From Rhodanobacter soli (GTDB lineage Bacteria > Pseudomonadota > Gammaproteobacteria > Xanthomonadales > Rhodanobacteraceae): a DNA stretch of 64,000 nt. Of this stretch, positions 1 to 9,193 are shown in pieces. Where the stretch lies: NCBI RefSeq assembly GCF_040548735.1, contig NZ_JBEPSD010000001.1, forward strand, positions 1,426,001 to 1,490,000. Direction: 5' to 3'. Positions within the stretch are counted from its first letter, which is position 1. Every line of letters begins with the position of its first letter. The notes under the pieces are model-generated. The model searched no databases. It saw only the letters and a list, made by a program, of their open reading frames with translations, and was not told where the DNA came from. The position numbers and the translations under genes are program-made.

Positions 1-188
1 ATGAAATCGAACACGCCATCGCCAAGCATCTGCTGCGCCTCGGTGCCGCTGCCGCAGCCGACTACCTCGACGCCCGGCAGCTCGGCCTGCAGCACACGGG
101 TGATCAACTGGCGCACCACGCGCGAACCGTCGACCACCAGCACCCGCGGTGCGTCGGTCAGCAGACGGCTGCTGATATTCGTACTCAT
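1..188 (-). CDS. Response regulator receiver protein (3' end outside window)
   Basis: Only the first 62 codons are visible, because the gene runs off the left edge. The ATG at 188 opens a receiver-type N-terminus: a short polar leader, then a beta-1 strand with an acidic residue (RVLVVDGSRVVRQLI) and a second hydrophobic strand (GVEVVGCGSG). This is the layout of a CheY-like phospho-acceptor domain that takes phosphate from a histidine kinase. Only one acidic residue (VVDGS) stands where receivers usually have two, and the phosphorylated Asp lies outside the window. It is on the same strand as ftsX, downstream with a 139-bp gap. The output domain cannot be seen, so the role is open. Confidence 0.7.
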   Translation of the reverse strand, partial: MSTNISSRLLTDAPRVLVVDGSRVVRQLITRVLQAELPGVEVVGCGSGTEAQQMLGDGVFDF

Positions 189-327
189 TCCCTAACTCAC
201 CCACCCGACTCGTGGCAGTCCTTCGCCGATGAACCTGCGGGTGCACCCCTGCACCCGCCGCAACTGGGGATAGTGCACCGGATACGGCACCGGCGGCTGC
301 GATTCACGTCACCCCGGCGCAAGACCG

Positions 328-1308
328 TCATATCGCCTTGCGCAATTGCCACGCGCTGACCAGTCGCGCGCCGAGCCAACCCAGCGCCGCGGCGACCAGC
401 GGCACGGCCAGCAACAGCCATGGCGGCAAGCCGCCGACCTGCAGCTTGCCATCATAAGCCTGGCTCAACTGCGCCACCGGCGTGGCCAGCGCCAGCTCGA
501 TCAGCACCGCCAGCAACGCGGCCAGGATGCCGCTGAACAGGCCATACCAGATTCCGGCGTACAGGTAAGGCCGGCGCACGAACGCGCCGCTGGCGCCGAC
601 CAGCAGCAGCACGCCGATCTCCTCGCTGCGGCTGGCGATGTCCACCCGGATCGTATTGCCGACCACCAGCAGCGCCGCCAGCGCCAACAGCGAAGCCAGC
701 ACCAGCACCACGCGATTGCCCACGCCGAGCAAGGCGTCCAGCCGCTGCCGCCAGCTGCCGCTGTCCTGCACCAAGTCGACGCTGCGCAGCGTACGCACGT
801 CGGCCACCATCTGCTCCAGCGCGAGCGCACTCACTCCCGCACGCGGCTGCAACTGCAGCACGTACGGCAGCGGGTTGTCGTCCAGCGTCTGCAGGGCGCC
901 GGAAAAGCCCTGCATCTGCGCCAGTTCGTCCATGCCCTGCTGCGGCGTCTTCACCACCACCGCGGCCACCTCGGGGCGGTCGCCCAGTTGCTGGGCGAGC
1001 AGTTGTGCCTGCGACGCGGTCTGGCCCGGCTGCAGGAACACGCTGATCGCCTGGCTCTGGCCCAAGGCACGGCCGAGCTGCTGCACATTGCCCAGCAACA
1101 GGTAGAACGCCAGCGGCAAGGCCAGCGCCAAGCCCATCACCGCGATGGTGAGCAAACTGCCGAACGGACGCGAGGCGAGCCGGCGCAGGCTGGACGCCGC
1201 GCTCCAGCGGTGATGCTCCTGCCAGCTGGCGAAGCGGTTGCCGCGGCTGTGGATATTGCGCTGCGGCGCATCCGCGGGCACGTGCAGGGTTTCCGGCACC
1301 GTGTTCAC
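328..1308 (-). CDS. ftsX: Cell division protein FtsX (ABC-type permease subunit)
   Basis: 326-residue membrane partner of FtsE. FtsEX activates septal peptidoglycan hydrolases during division. The GTG start at 1308 overlaps the ftsE stop as GTGA and sits behind a strong AGGAGG. Although the reading frame stays open far upstream inside ftsE, this start gives the usual family length. The visible order is a cytoplasmic N-terminal arm, a first membrane helix near residues 50-75, a large periplasmic loop that starts with GQSQAISVFLQPGQ and carries the amidase-activator contact region, and three C-terminal helices of the FtsX/MacB-type permease domain. It ends in a short basic tail (WQLRKAI). Identity is firm from sequence and the coupled ftsE. 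Confidence 0.95.
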   Translation of the reverse strand: MNTVPETLHVPADAPQRNIHSRGNRFASWQEHHRWSAASSLRRLASRPFGSLLTIAVMGLALALPLAFYLLLGNVQQLGRALGQSQAISVFLQPGQTASQAQLLAQQLGDRPEVAAVVVKTPQQGMDELAQMQGFSGALQTLDDNPLPYVLQLQPRAGVSALALEQMVADVRTLRSVDLVQDSGSWRQRLDALLGVGNRVVLVLASLLALAALLVVGNTIRVDIASRSEEIGVLLLVGASGAFVRRPYLYAGIWYGLFSGILAALLAVLIELALATPVAQLSQAYDGKLQVGGLPPWLLLAVPLVAAALGWLGARLVSAWQLRKAI

Positions 1309-1982
1309 AGCACCTCCTGCGCGGCCAGGTCGGCCACCAGCCGGCCATGATCCAGCACGATCACGCGCTTCTTCATGCGCTTGATCAGCGGCAGGTCGTG
1401 GCTGGCGATCAGCACGGTGGTGCCGACCTGCTGGAACTCGCCGAACAGGCCCATGATCTCCACCGCCAGTTGCGGGTCGAGGTTGCCGGTGGGCTCGTCG
1501 GCGATCAGCAGCGCGGGGCGCGCCACGATCGCGCGGGCGATGCCCACGCGCTGCTGCTCGCCAGTGGACAACGTCGCCGGCAGCTGCCGCTCGTAGGCGA
1601 GCAGGCCGACTTTCTCCAGCGCCGCGCGCACCCGCCGGGCACGTTCGGCGCGGGCGATGCCGCCGATCGCCAGCGGCAGCTCGACGTTGGCGAACACGCT
1701 GCGATCCAGCAGCAGGCGATGATCCTGGAACACCATGCCGACATGCCGGCGCCACTTCGGGATGCCGCTGTGGCGGATCTTGGCCAGGCTCCGGCCGTCC
1801 ACGCTGATCACGCCGTGCGAGGGCCGCTCGATCAGTCCCAGCAGCTTGAGCAAGGTGCTCTTGCCGGCGCCGGAATGCCCGGTGACGAAGGCCATCTCGC
1901 CCGTCGGCACCTCGAAGGAAAGCTGCGAGAGCGCCTCATGGCCGCCCTCGTAGCGCTTGCTGACTTGATCGAAATGGATCAC
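1305..1982 (-). CDS. ftsE: Cell division ATP-binding protein FtsE
   Basis: 225-residue ABC ATPase of the FtsEX division complex, acting at the inner face of the cytoplasmic membrane at the septum. Walker A is GHSGAGKS at residues 35-42, the Q-loop Gln is about 86, the signature LSTGEQQ is at 138-144 and Walker B with catalytic Glu (LLIADEPTG) is at about 158-166. Length is normal for FtsE. The ATG at 1982 is the natural start, and the stop overlaps the ftsX GTG, so the pair is translationally coupled. Lipoprotein-release LolD is the closest alternative, but the following ftsX settles it. Confidence 0.96.
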   Translation of the reverse strand: MIHFDQVSKRYEGGHEALSQLSFEVPTGEMAFVTGHSGAGKSTLLKLLGLIERPSHGVISVDGRSLAKIRHSGIPKWRRHVGMVFQDHRLLLDRSVFANVELPLAIGGIARAERARRVRAALEKVGLLAYERQLPATLSTGEQQRVGIARAIVARPALLIADEPTGNLDPQLAVEIMGLFGEFQQVGTTVLIASHDLPLIKRMKKRVIVLDHGRLVADLAAQEVL

Positions 1983-2058
1983 CGAGCGTCCCCGAGCCTG
2001 CGTGTCGTCGTATCAACCGCAAGGATAAGGGAAGCCGGCCGCAAGATGCGGACTTCTC

Positions 2059-2088
2059 TGATCGCCGCGGTTCAGCCCGCGGCGATCA
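2059..2088 (-). terminator. Perfect hairpin after rhlB
   Basis: A 12-bp perfect inverted repeat (TGATCGCCGCGG / CCGCGGCGATCA, loop of 6) lies just past the rhlB stop on the minus strand. There is no clear U-tract, so it may protect the 3' end or act with Rho rather than end transcription alone. Confidence 0.5.
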
Positions 2089-2094
2089 TGACGC

Positions 2095-3846
2095 TCAGCG
2101 GCCGGTGAACAACCGGGTCAGGCGGCGGAACAGGCCCGGCTTCTTCGCATGGGCATTCTCGCTGGGCTTGCCCGAGGTCACCGCGACCTGCCGCGACGGC
2201 CGGCTGTGAACGGTGCCGCCGGATTCGGCCGCATTGCGCTCGCGCGGCGGGCGACGCTCGCCCCGCGGCGCGCGATTGCCCTCGGCCACCGCGGCCTGGT
2301 GGCCGGTTGCCTCGACGCCATCGGCCGGTGCGCCTTCACGCCGGCGATTGCGACCGCCACGACGGCGCCGCGGCTTGCGCGCGCCTTCGCCGGCCGTGCC
2401 GCCATCCGCCGACGGCGCCGCGTCGGTCTTGTGCACGGCCACGGCGACCGGCTGCTCGGTCGCGACGACGGCACTGCCGTCGGCCGCGGCCGGCTTGCGT
2501 TCGCGCGGCGGACGCGCGGCGCCGCGGCTGCTACTGCTGCGCTCGCCGCTGCGGCCCGGACCACCGCTGCGCCGCGGCTTCTCGCCCGGACGCGGCGGCA
2601 CCACGTCGCCGAACGCGGCGCTGTCGGCGGCGGCGTTCGCGGCGAATTCGGGATCGACCTCGCGCGGCTTCGGCATCACCAGCAGCTCCGGATCCATCTG
2701 CGCGACCGGGATGCTCTGGCCGATATAGGTCTCGATGTCCGGCAGCGACATCGCGTACAGGTCGCAGGCGAAGCTGATCGCGTCGCCCTCGGCGCCAAGC
2801 CGCGCAGTGCGGCCGATGCGGTGCACGTAATCCTCGGCCTCGTGCGGCAGGTCGTAGTTGAAGACGTGGCTGACCGCCGGGATGTGCAGGCCGCGCGCGG
2901 CCACGTCGGTGGCCACCAGGATGTCCAGCTGGCCGTCCTGGAAACGCTGCAGCAGCTTCTGCCGCTTCAGCTGCGGCACGTCGCCGGAGATCGCGCCGAC
3001 GCGGCAGCCATGGCGCTTGACGCGCTCGGTGATGCGCTCGGCGGCGGCCTTGGTATTGACGAAGATGATGCTGCGGCTCGGCTTGTGCCGGTCGATCAGG
3101 TTCAGCAGCAGCGGCATCTTCTCTTCCTTGGCCGGGAAGTAGACCAGCTGGCGCACCTTGTCGGCGGTGACGTTGTCGCTCTCCACCACCAGCTTCTCGG
3201 CCTCGTGCATGTGCTCGTAGGCCAGCTCCAGCACGCGATGGCTCAGCGTGGCGGAGAACAGCAGCACCTGGCGCTGTTCGCGCGGCGGCAGCTTGCGGAA
3301 GATGAAGCGCACGTCCTTGATGAAGCCGAGGTCGAACATGCGGTCGGCCTCGTCGATCACCATCACCTCGACGCTGTTGAGGCTGAAAACCCCCTGCTTG
3401 TGGTAGTCGAGCAGGCGGCCGGGGGTGGCGATGATGATGTCGCAGCCGTCCTTCAGCTGCTGGCGCTGTTTGTCGTAGTCGACGCCGCCGTAGATCAGCG
3501 CGCTGCGCAGGCCGGTGTGGCGGCCGATCGCCTTGGCGTCCTTCTCGATCTGGATGGCCAGTTCGCGGGTCGGCGCGATCACCAGCGCGCGCGGGTCCGA
3601 ATCCTTGCGGTCGGCCACCGCCGGGGTGGTCAGCAGGCGGTTCATCAGCGCGACCAGGAAGGCGCAGGTCTTGCCGGTGCCGGTCTGCGCCTGGCCGGCG
3701 ACGTCGCGCCCGGACAGCGCCAGCGGCAGGGTCATTTCCTGGATCGGCGTGCAGCGGGTGAAGCCGCTGTCGTCCAGGCCCTGCTGCAGCAGCGGATGAA
3801 GATCGAAGTTGGCGAAGAAAGTGTCGGTGAGTACGGTTTGTGACAT
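2095..3846 (-). CDS. rhlB: DEAD-box ATP-dependent RNA helicase RhlB
   Basis: 583-residue RNA helicase that unwinds structured RNA for degradosome-linked decay. Core motifs in order: Q motif about 30-37, motif I AQTGTGKT at 53-60, PTREL at 92-96, TPGR at 141-144, DEAD at 165-168, SAT at 198-200 and HRIGRTAR at 342-349. The start is MSQTVLTD at 3846; the frame is open 15 codons further upstream without support. After the helicase core comes a tail of roughly 170 residues rich in Arg, Gly, Pro, Ala and Ser (blocks such as [14 protein letters not shown]), ending in an amphipathic basic stretch. E. coli RhlB is about 420 residues, so the tail is an added disordered RNA-binding region. The divergent trxA-rho neighbours match the conserved gammaproteobacterial order. 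Confidence 0.93.
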   Translation of the reverse strand: MSQTVLTDTFFANFDLHPLLQQGLDDSGFTRCTPIQEMTLPLALSGRDVAGQAQTGTGKTCAFLVALMNRLLTTPAVADRKDSDPRALVIAPTRELAIQIEKDAKAIGRHTGLRSALIYGGVDYDKQRQQLKDGCDIIIATPGRLLDYHKQGVFSLNSVEVMVIDEADRMFDLGFIKDVRFIFRKLPPREQRQVLLFSATLSHRVLELAYEHMHEAEKLVVESDNVTADKVRQLVYFPAKEEKMPLLLNLIDRHKPSRSIIFVNTKAAAERITERVKRHGCRVGAISGDVPQLKRQKLLQRFQDGQLDILVATDVAARGLHIPAVSHVFNYDLPHEAEDYVHRIGRTARLGAEGDAISFACDLYAMSLPDIETYIGQSIPVAQMDPELLVMPKPREVDPEFAANAAADSAAFGDVVPPRPGEKPRRSGGPGRSGERSSSSRGAARPPRERKPAAADGSAVVATEQPVAVAVHKTDAAPSADGGTAGEGARKPRRRRGGRNRRREGAPADGVEATGHQAAVAEGNRAPRGERRPPRERNAAESGGTVHSRPSRQVAVTSGKPSENAHAKKPGLFRRLTRLFTGR

Positions 3847-4230
3847 ATGCGGATGGTTGACCTTGCCTGACGGCGGCGTGATGCGCTGCACCTGGCTCCA
3901 GGCGCCGGATATCGGCGCGAAAGCGGTGCAGGACGGGTGCGCTATGCGCGGCGAAGCGGCTCAATGTCAGGGTCAACAAGGTCGCGCCGCGGCTGGCGAC
4001 GCCGTAGTTGCCGGCGGTCTGACGGGCGGCTGTGCAAGCCGCCCTTGAATCGTGCCCGGAGTTGCGCTGGAATGAAGGCTTGCCGCCCTCCTCCTGCCCA
4101 ACCCGCGCTTCGTGGGCGCCTGAGTGTAGCCGATGACGGCCCCGCCCGTCCTCACTCCTTGTTTTTCCGCCGCGGTCACCCCATTGTTCTGCACCTGCCA
4201 GTTTTGCGCCCCCAGCCACGGAGATCCCCG
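3847..4230. promoter_or_regulatory. Divergent intergenic region between rhlB and trxA
   Basis: 384 bp with no credible gene; it must hold the start signals for rhlB (minus) and trxA (plus). Visible structure: a hairpin at 4024-4044 (GGGCGGCT, loop GTGCA, AGCCGCCC) and a small T-rich patch near 4160-4168. I could not assign -35/-10 boxes with confidence on either strand. Confidence 0.5.
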
Positions 4231-4557
4231 GTGAGCGACCTGATTACCCATGTGAACGACGACGCCTTCGACGAGCAGGTGCTCAAATCCGAAACCCCTG
4301 TATTGCTGGATTTCTGGGCGGAATGGTGCGGCCCGTGCAAGGCCATCGCGCCGATGCTGGACGAGATCGCCCAGCAGTACGAAGGCAAGCTGCGCATCGT
4401 CAAGGTCAACATCGACCAGAACCAGCAGACCCCGCGAGCCTATGGCGTGCGCGGCATCCCGACCCTGATGGTGTTCAAGAACGGCAAGGTCGAGGCGACC
4501 CAGATCGGCGCCGTCAGCAAGGGCCAGCTGACCCAGATGATCGACAAGGCCATCTGA
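4231..4557 (+). CDS. trxA: Thioredoxin TrxA
   Basis: 108-residue cytoplasmic disulfide reductase that donates electrons to ribonucleotide reductase and other targets. The active site WCGPC is at residues 32-36 and the cis-proline loop (RGIPT) is near residue 75. Length and fold order match E. coli thioredoxin 1. The start is GTG at 4231 ([10 protein letters not shown]), preceded by GGAG; the frame is open upstream, but the family length fixes this start. It lies upstream of rho and divergent from rhlB, the same order as in E. coli. Confidence 0.96.
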   Translation: MSDLITHVNDDAFDEQVLKSETPVLLDFWAEWCGPCKAIAPMLDEIAQQYEGKLRIVKVNIDQNQQTPRAYGVRGIPTLMVFKNGKVEATQIGAVSKGQLTQMIDKAI

Positions 4558-4582
4558 TCCACCCGATGCAAACCCGCTGCAC

Positions 4583-4613
4583 TGAGCCGGCTCGGCTGAG
4601 TACGGCCGGCTCA
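4583..4613 (+). terminator. Stem-loop between trxA and rho
   Basis: Arms TGAGCCGGC (4583-4591) and GCCGGCTCA (4605-4613) pair perfectly across a 13-nt loop. There is no strong T-run. It could end the trxA transcript or shape the rho leader, which in other bacteria is an autoregulatory attenuation target. Confidence 0.4.
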
Positions 4614-4744
4614 CGAGGCTTTACGCCGATGCGCAGCGGGTGCTAGATTCAACGCGTCCGTCGGGACAGTCCTGTCCCCTTGCGCCTTCCGCGCGACGCA
4701 CACCCTCCCTCCTGTAATTCAACGGCGCCCTGCGAGGATTGCCC

Positions 4745-6550
4745 GTGTCCGATACCGATAACAACATTCCGAACGACGCCAAGAGCGCCGATACCAAGCC
4801 TGTTGCCGAAGGCAAGCCCGAGCCGCGCCCCCGCGCGCCGCGCCGCACGGCCGCAGCGATCGCGGCGGCCCATGCCGAGAACCCTGCTTCCGCGGCACCG
4901 GCGCCTGCCCCCGCGGCAACCGAACGTGCCATGCCGCCGGCGCCCGCCCCGGTACAGGCCAGCCTGCCGGTAACGCCCGCGCCGGCCAGCGATTCGCCCG
5001 CACCGCGTGCCGCGCAGGAGCCGCGCGAATCCGCCTCCCAGCCAGGCCAGAACCAGGATCAGGGCCAAGGCCAGGGTCAGCCGCAAGCGCAGAACCCGAA
5101 CCAGGGCCAGAACCCGAACAACAACGCCGGCCGCGAAGGTCGCGAAGGCCGTGGCCGCCGGCGCCGCAACGAGCGCGGCGGCAACCCGAACCAGCAGCAG
5201 GGTCGCCCGCAGGGCGGCCATCCGCGGCCCAACCCGAACGGCCTGCCGGTGGACGACGACAACGCCGATCCGGGCAGCAACGACCGGGTGATCAACCTCA
5301 CCGAGTTGAAGCGCAAGAACGCGATCCAGTTGCTGGAGTTCGCCGAGTCGCTGGGCGTGCACGAAGGCGTCGCCCGCGCGCGCAAGCAGGACGTGATCTT
5401 CAACGTGCTCAAGGCGCACGCCCGCTCCGGCGGCGGCATCTGGGCCGAAGGCGTGCTGGAAATCCTGCAGGACGGCTTCGGCTTCCTGCGCTCGGCCGAC
5501 GAGTCCTACCTGGCCGGCCCGGACGACATCTACGTGTCGCCCAGCCAGATCCGCCGCTTCAACCTGCGCACCGGCGACTACATCACCGGCCGCGTGCGCC
5601 ACCCGAAGGAAGGCGAGCGCTACTTCGCGATGCTGCGCGTCGACGACATCAACGGCGATCCGCCGGAGGCGTCGAAGAACAAGATGCTGTTCGAGAACCT
5701 CACCCCGCTGTTCCCGCGCAAGGCCTTCAAGCTGGAGCGCGGCAACGGTTCGAGCGAGGACATCACCGGCCGCATCCTCGACCTGATCGCGCCGATCGGC
5801 AAGGGCCAGCGCGGCCTGATCGTCTCCCAGCCGAAATCCGGCAAGACGATGATGCTGCAGAACGTGGCCCAGGCGATCACCTACAACCACCCCGAAGCGC
5901 ATCTGATCATGCTGTTGATCGACGAGCGCCCGGAGGAAGTGACCGAAATCGCCCGCACCGTGCGCGCCGAGGTGATCTCCTCGACCTTCGACGAGCCGGC
6001 CGTGCGCCACGTGCAGGTCGCCGAGATGGTGATCGAGCGCGCCAAGCGCCTGGTCGAACACAAGAAGGACGTGGTGATCCTGCTCGATTCGATCACCCGC
6101 CTCGCCCGCGCCTACAACACCGTGGTGCCCAGCTCCGGCAAGGTGCTCACCGGCGGCGTGGACGCGAATGCCCTGCAGCGCCCGAAGCGCTTCTTCGGCG
6201 CCGCGCGTAACGTGGAAGAAGGCGGCTCGCTGACCATCATCGCCACCGCGCTGACCGAAACCGGCAGCAAGATGGACGAGGTGATCTACGAGGAGTTCAA
6301 GGGCACCGGCAACATGGAAGTGCACCTGAGCCGCCGCATCTCCGAGAAGCGCGTCTACCCGGCGATCGACATCAACCGCTCCGGCACCCGCCGCGAGGAC
6401 CTACTGATTGATCCGGACATGCTGGCCAAGATCTGGATCCTGCGCAAACTGCTGCACCCGATGGACGAACTGAGCGCGATGGAGTTCATGCTCGACAAGA
6501 TGAAGAACACCAAGTCCAACGACGAGTTCTTCAACTCGATGAAGCGCTGA
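4745..6550 (+). CDS. rho: Transcription termination factor Rho with long N-terminal disordered insertion
   Basis: 601-residue hexameric RNA-dependent ATPase that ends transcription. GTG at 4745 is chosen because GAGGA at 4734-4738 is spaced 6 nt from it; TTG at 4739 is too close. The conserved N-terminal helical domain ([18 protein letters not shown]) starts only at about residue 182, followed by the RNA-binding CSD ([14 protein letters not shown]), Walker A (PKSGKTM, about 363) and Walker B ([10 protein letters not shown], about 443). The first 180 residues are Ala/Pro-rich, then Gln/Asn/Gly-rich ([20 protein letters not shown]), then Arg/Gly-rich. E. coli Rho is 419 residues, so the whole excess is this disordered arm. 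The leader downstream of trxA is 187 nt. Confidence 0.96.
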   Translation: MSDTDNNIPNDAKSADTKPVAEGKPEPRPRAPRRTAAAIAAAHAENPASAAPAPAPAATERAMPPAPAPVQASLPVTPAPASDSPAPRAAQEPRESASQPGQNQDQGQGQGQPQAQNPNQGQNPNNNAGREGREGRGRRRRNERGGNPNQQQGRPQGGHPRPNPNGLPVDDDNADPGSNDRVINLTELKRKNAIQLLEFAESLGVHEGVARARKQDVIFNVLKAHARSGGGIWAEGVLEILQDGFGFLRSADESYLAGPDDIYVSPSQIRRFNLRTGDYITGRVRHPKEGERYFAMLRVDDINGDPPEASKNKMLFENLTPLFPRKAFKLERGNGSSEDITGRILDLIAPIGKGQRGLIVSQPKSGKTMMLQNVAQAITYNHPEAHLIMLLIDERPEEVTEIARTVRAEVISSTFDEPAVRHVQVAEMVIERAKRLVEHKKDVVILLDSITRLARAYNTVVPSSGKVLTGGVDANALQRPKRFFGAARNVEEGGSLTIIATALTETGSKMDEVIYEEFKGTGNMEVHLSRRISEKRVYPAIDINRSGTRREDLLIDPDMLAKIWILRKLLHPMDELSAMEFMLDKMKNTKSNDEFFNSMKR

Positions 6551-6553
6551 GAG

Positions 6554-6585
6554 CAGGGCCGGCTACGCCGGCCCTGTTTCTTTCC
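6554..6585 (+). terminator. Intrinsic terminator of rho
   Basis: CAGGGCCGGC (6554-6563), a 3-nt loop, GCCGGCCCTG (6567-6576), then TTTCTTTCC. It lies 3 nt after the rho stop. Confidence 0.85.
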
Positions 6586-6638
6586 GCCATCCGGCATCGG
6601 CAACCCTCGGGTATTCGCCAGCGAAAAGGATCTTCGTC

Positions 6639-7697
6639 ATGGTCACTTCCCGTCCTTCGCCGTCCGGCGGCGACCACGCCAACAATTTCGACGGGCTGCG
6701 ACTCGTCGCTTCGCTGATGGTGCTGGTTTCCCACCAGTTCGTGCTTCTGGGCATGCACGAATCCACGCTGGCGGACGGCATGACGCTCGGCTCCATCGCG
6801 GTGGCGATGTTCTTCATCATGAGCGGTTACCTGGTGGCCGAGAGCTGGTATCACGACCCGCACGTCATGCGCTTTGCCATGCGCCGGTTCCTGCGCATCT
6901 GGCCGGCGCTGATCGTCGCCACTATCGTGATAGCGGTCGCCGGTGCGGCGGTCACTTCACTGCCGCTGCATGAATACTTCGGCCGCGAGACACGCCGCTT
7001 CATCACCTTCAACGCCCAGCTGCGCCCGTACTACACGCTGCCCGGCGTGTTCGGCACGATACCGGCCAACGCCAGCCTGTCGGCGGTCAACGGCAGCTGG
7101 TGGACGATTCCGCTCGAGGCGAAGTGCTACGCGTACGTGGCCGTGCTCGGCGCCATCGGCCTGCGGCGGCGGGTGTTCACCCTGTTGGCATTGGCCGTGG
7201 TCGCCGTGATGTACGCCAAGACGCTACCCGGACATTCCCGGGACAACGCCTTCGACAACCTCTGCTACTTCTACACGGCCTTCTTCCTGGCCGGCGTCGG
7301 CTCGCGCCAGTTCGCCGCCGAAATCAGTGGTCGGCGCCTGCTCATGGCCGGTGCCGTAGCGGCCTGCCTGCTTGCCGCCGCACTGCTGCAACACGCGCGA
7401 CTGGCGCAGTGGGCCGTGATGGTGCCATTGACCCTGTGGTTCGGACGGCAAAGCACTCCGGGACTGCGTTCCGCGGCCCGCTTCGGCGACCTGTCCTACA
7501 GCACCTATCTATACGCATACTTCGTGCAGCAGTTGACGGTTCGCCTGTGGCCGGCGACGCCCTCCTACCTGGCGACAGCGAGCGTCGCGGGCATCGCCAC
7601 CCTCTTGCTCGCCTGGTGCTCATGGCACGCGGTGGAAGCGCCGGCGCTGTCGCTTAAGCGGCGGCTTCGCGGCTGGTTCCCGGACTTCGCCCGCTGA
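6639..7697 (+). CDS. Acyltransferase 3 family membrane protein (OafA/YrhL-like)
   Basis: 352-residue integral membrane acyltransferase, a family that moves acetyl or other acyl groups onto surface sugars such as O-antigen or exopolysaccharide. The start motif NNFDGLRLVASLMVLVSHQF (about 15-34) holds the Arg and His typical of the family, and about ten hydrophobic helices follow. FGDLSYSTYLYAYFVQQ near the C-terminus is the standard penultimate segment. ATG 6639 follows AAAGGAT. There is no attached periplasmic SGNH domain, so this is the short form. It stands alone between rho and the ankyrin gene, with no glycosyltransferase nearby, so its acceptor cannot be inferred. Confidence 0.88.
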   Translation: MVTSRPSPSGGDHANNFDGLRLVASLMVLVSHQFVLLGMHESTLADGMTLGSIAVAMFFIMSGYLVAESWYHDPHVMRFAMRRFLRIWPALIVATIVIAVAGAAVTSLPLHEYFGRETRRFITFNAQLRPYYTLPGVFGTIPANASLSAVNGSWWTIPLEAKCYAYVAVLGAIGLRRRVFTLLALAVVAVMYAKTLPGHSRDNAFDNLCYFYTAFFLAGVGSRQFAAEISGRRLLMAGAVAACLLAAALLQHARLAQWAVMVPLTLWFGRQSTPGLRSAARFGDLSYSTYLYAYFVQQLTVRLWPATPSYLATASVAGIATLLLAWCSWHAVEAPALSLKRRLRGWFPDFAR

Positions 7698-8106
7698 CGA
7701 AGCCGGGCACGATGCCCGATCGCCGAGCGGGCTGCCGCATCCGACGGATGCACCGCTCGCAACCCGACACGGCGGGCAGACCCGGCGACAATTCCTTCCA
7801 CCGATGAAACGCCGGAAAGGCGGAATGGGGGCGGCTCCGATGCTTCTCGCGACCGCAGAATGACAGTCGGCGGTTAACGCCCTGCGGGGTCACATGCCTG
7901 ATCCAGCTCAAGGCGCCATCCGGGCGATGCTGCTCCAATGAGGTTCCGATCCCGCATCCCACGACGCCCCCTTTCGTCGCCTTGCGCCGTCCCCATAGTG
8001 TCGGCTCCCCCAGCGAGGCTTTGCCCGTGTCCATACCCAGTGCCGTCAAGAGCACCCCCGATCCCTGCTAGCCTGCAATGATGGTTGGCTCAGAGAGAAC
8101 ATCCAC
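7698..8106. other. Intergenic region carrying a degenerate copy of the gshA leader
   Basis: 409 bp without a normal gene. The last third (about 7968-8064) is a diverged copy of the gshA upstream region and first codons found at about 9133-9230. The remaining 270 bp show no recognisable signal. Confidence 0.6.
8027..8071 (+). pseudogene. Truncated duplicate of the gshA 5' end (14-codon remnant)
   Basis: A GTG at 8027 behind GCGAGG starts [11 protein letters not shown], identical to the first 11 codons of gshA at 9194. Then one extra C shifts the frame, giving DPC and a stop at 8069-8071. Upstream DNA is also similar (CCATAGT..., CCCAGCGAGGCTTTGC). The two GTG codons are 1167 bp apart. It may be a dead fragment or a small leader ORF read ahead of the ankyrin gene. 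Confidence 0.6.
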
Positions 8107-9045
8107 ATGCTGCCTCGCATAGCTCTGCTGGTCGCTGGATTTCTGCTAGGGGGCACCGCCAAGGGCGTTGAAAAACCTCACCCCCCGCTGACCCTCATTT
8201 GCCCAGCTCAGACCGCCTTGGCGCGCACGCTCGCCGTTCACGATGCCTTCGATGCGCCACCCGCCGTCAACGCGCTTATCGTCAATGTGATCGACGGCAA
8301 GTTGGCGCAGGTGCGCCAACAACTGGATGCTATGGATACCGCGGACGCTGCCCGTTGGCGGCAATCCGCCCTGGTCATCGCGACTTACGCCAGAAATCCC
8401 GCAATGGTGGCCGGCCTGCTGGACGGCGGTGCCTTGGTCGATGGTCAGGGAGCGCTGCCCGATCTCAAGCGCGAGGTTCGGGATGAGCTCCTGGCGGAAG
8501 TGAAGAAGGATCCCAAGTGGGCTACCGTCGACCCAGCTCCGAAGACAGCACGTGAACTGGATGCTGTTTTCCTGTTCGACGGCCGACTCGACGGCCCCGC
8601 GGCAACCATCGCCGCGCAGTGCGGCGACCTGGCGACACTCGACGTCGCGCTGGATCACCACGCCAACCTGAAGGCACGGATACCGAATAGCAACGATGTC
8701 ATGGCCATGGCGGTGACCGCTGATGACCCGGTCATTGTCAAACGTCTGCTCGATAACGGCGCCGCCCCCTCGAGCACAGTGGGCGAATCCGCCGATGGGC
8801 TGACTACGGCCATCGTCCAAGGCAACGCGGCCATGGTGAAGCTCTTGCTCGACCATGGCGCCGATCCCTGCGCCGAATATCGAAGCCGCCAGCAACGGCT
8901 TGATGCCTACCAGGCCAAACATCACAGGCCGAAGAGGACATTGCCCAGCGATGCCGAGATAGGTCGCCGCCAGAAGCTGCCCGATGATCTGGTCGCCCAA
9001 CTGAGCTGCCCTGAACTTGACAAGGCCAGCGCTTCTAGCCTTTGA
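8107..9045 (+). CDS. Exported ankyrin-repeat-like protein
   Basis: 312 residues. A short hydrophobic N-terminus (MLPRIALLVAGFLLGGTA) looks like a Sec signal peptide, so the protein is probably periplasmic. The body has ankyrin-like helix pairs, best seen in VIVKRLLDNGAAPSST (about 214-229) and AMVKLLLDHGADPC (about 246-259), with a more diverged copy at AMVAGLLDGGALVDG. Two Cys flank the repeats. The tail is charged and ends in CPELDKASASSL. Ankyrin repeats bind protein partners and imply no catalysis. It sits between the decayed gshA leader and intact gshA and has somewhat lower GC than its neighbours, so it probably arrived with the duplication. The partner is unknown. Confidence 0.75.
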   Translation: MLPRIALLVAGFLLGGTAKGVEKPHPPLTLICPAQTALARTLAVHDAFDAPPAVNALIVNVIDGKLAQVRQQLDAMDTADAARWRQSALVIATYARNPAMVAGLLDGGALVDGQGALPDLKREVRDELLAEVKKDPKWATVDPAPKTARELDAVFLFDGRLDGPAATIAAQCGDLATLDVALDHHANLKARIPNSNDVMAMAVTADDPVIVKRLLDNGAAPSSTVGESADGLTTAIVQGNAAMVKLLLDHGADPCAEYRSRQQRLDAYQAKHHRPKRTLPSDAEIGRRQKLPDDLVAQLSCPELDKASASSL

Positions 9046-9193
9046 CAACGGCTCCCGGACACCCGTTCGGCGATTCAACTAACAGGCGCCACGCCGCCAT
9101 CTGTACCGCCACGTACAATTATTTCTCGTCAACCCCTTTTCGTGGCTCCGTGGCGCCTCCATAGTCAGAGCCTCACCCAGCGAGGCTTTGCTT

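Noticed and set aside
4649..6325. Long open frame antisense to rho
   Set aside because: High-GC DNA gives long accidental frames opposite real genes; the predicted protein is Val/His/Leu-biased without domain signs, and rho is certain on the other strand.
7654..8055. Minus-strand 133-codon frame across the duplicated gshA leader
   Set aside because: No ribosome site, biased composition and no domain; it overlaps the acyltransferase end and the leader repeat.
8146..9078. Antisense frame opposite the ankyrin gene
   Set aside because: The plus strand has a signal peptide, repeats and a start; the antisense translation has no features.
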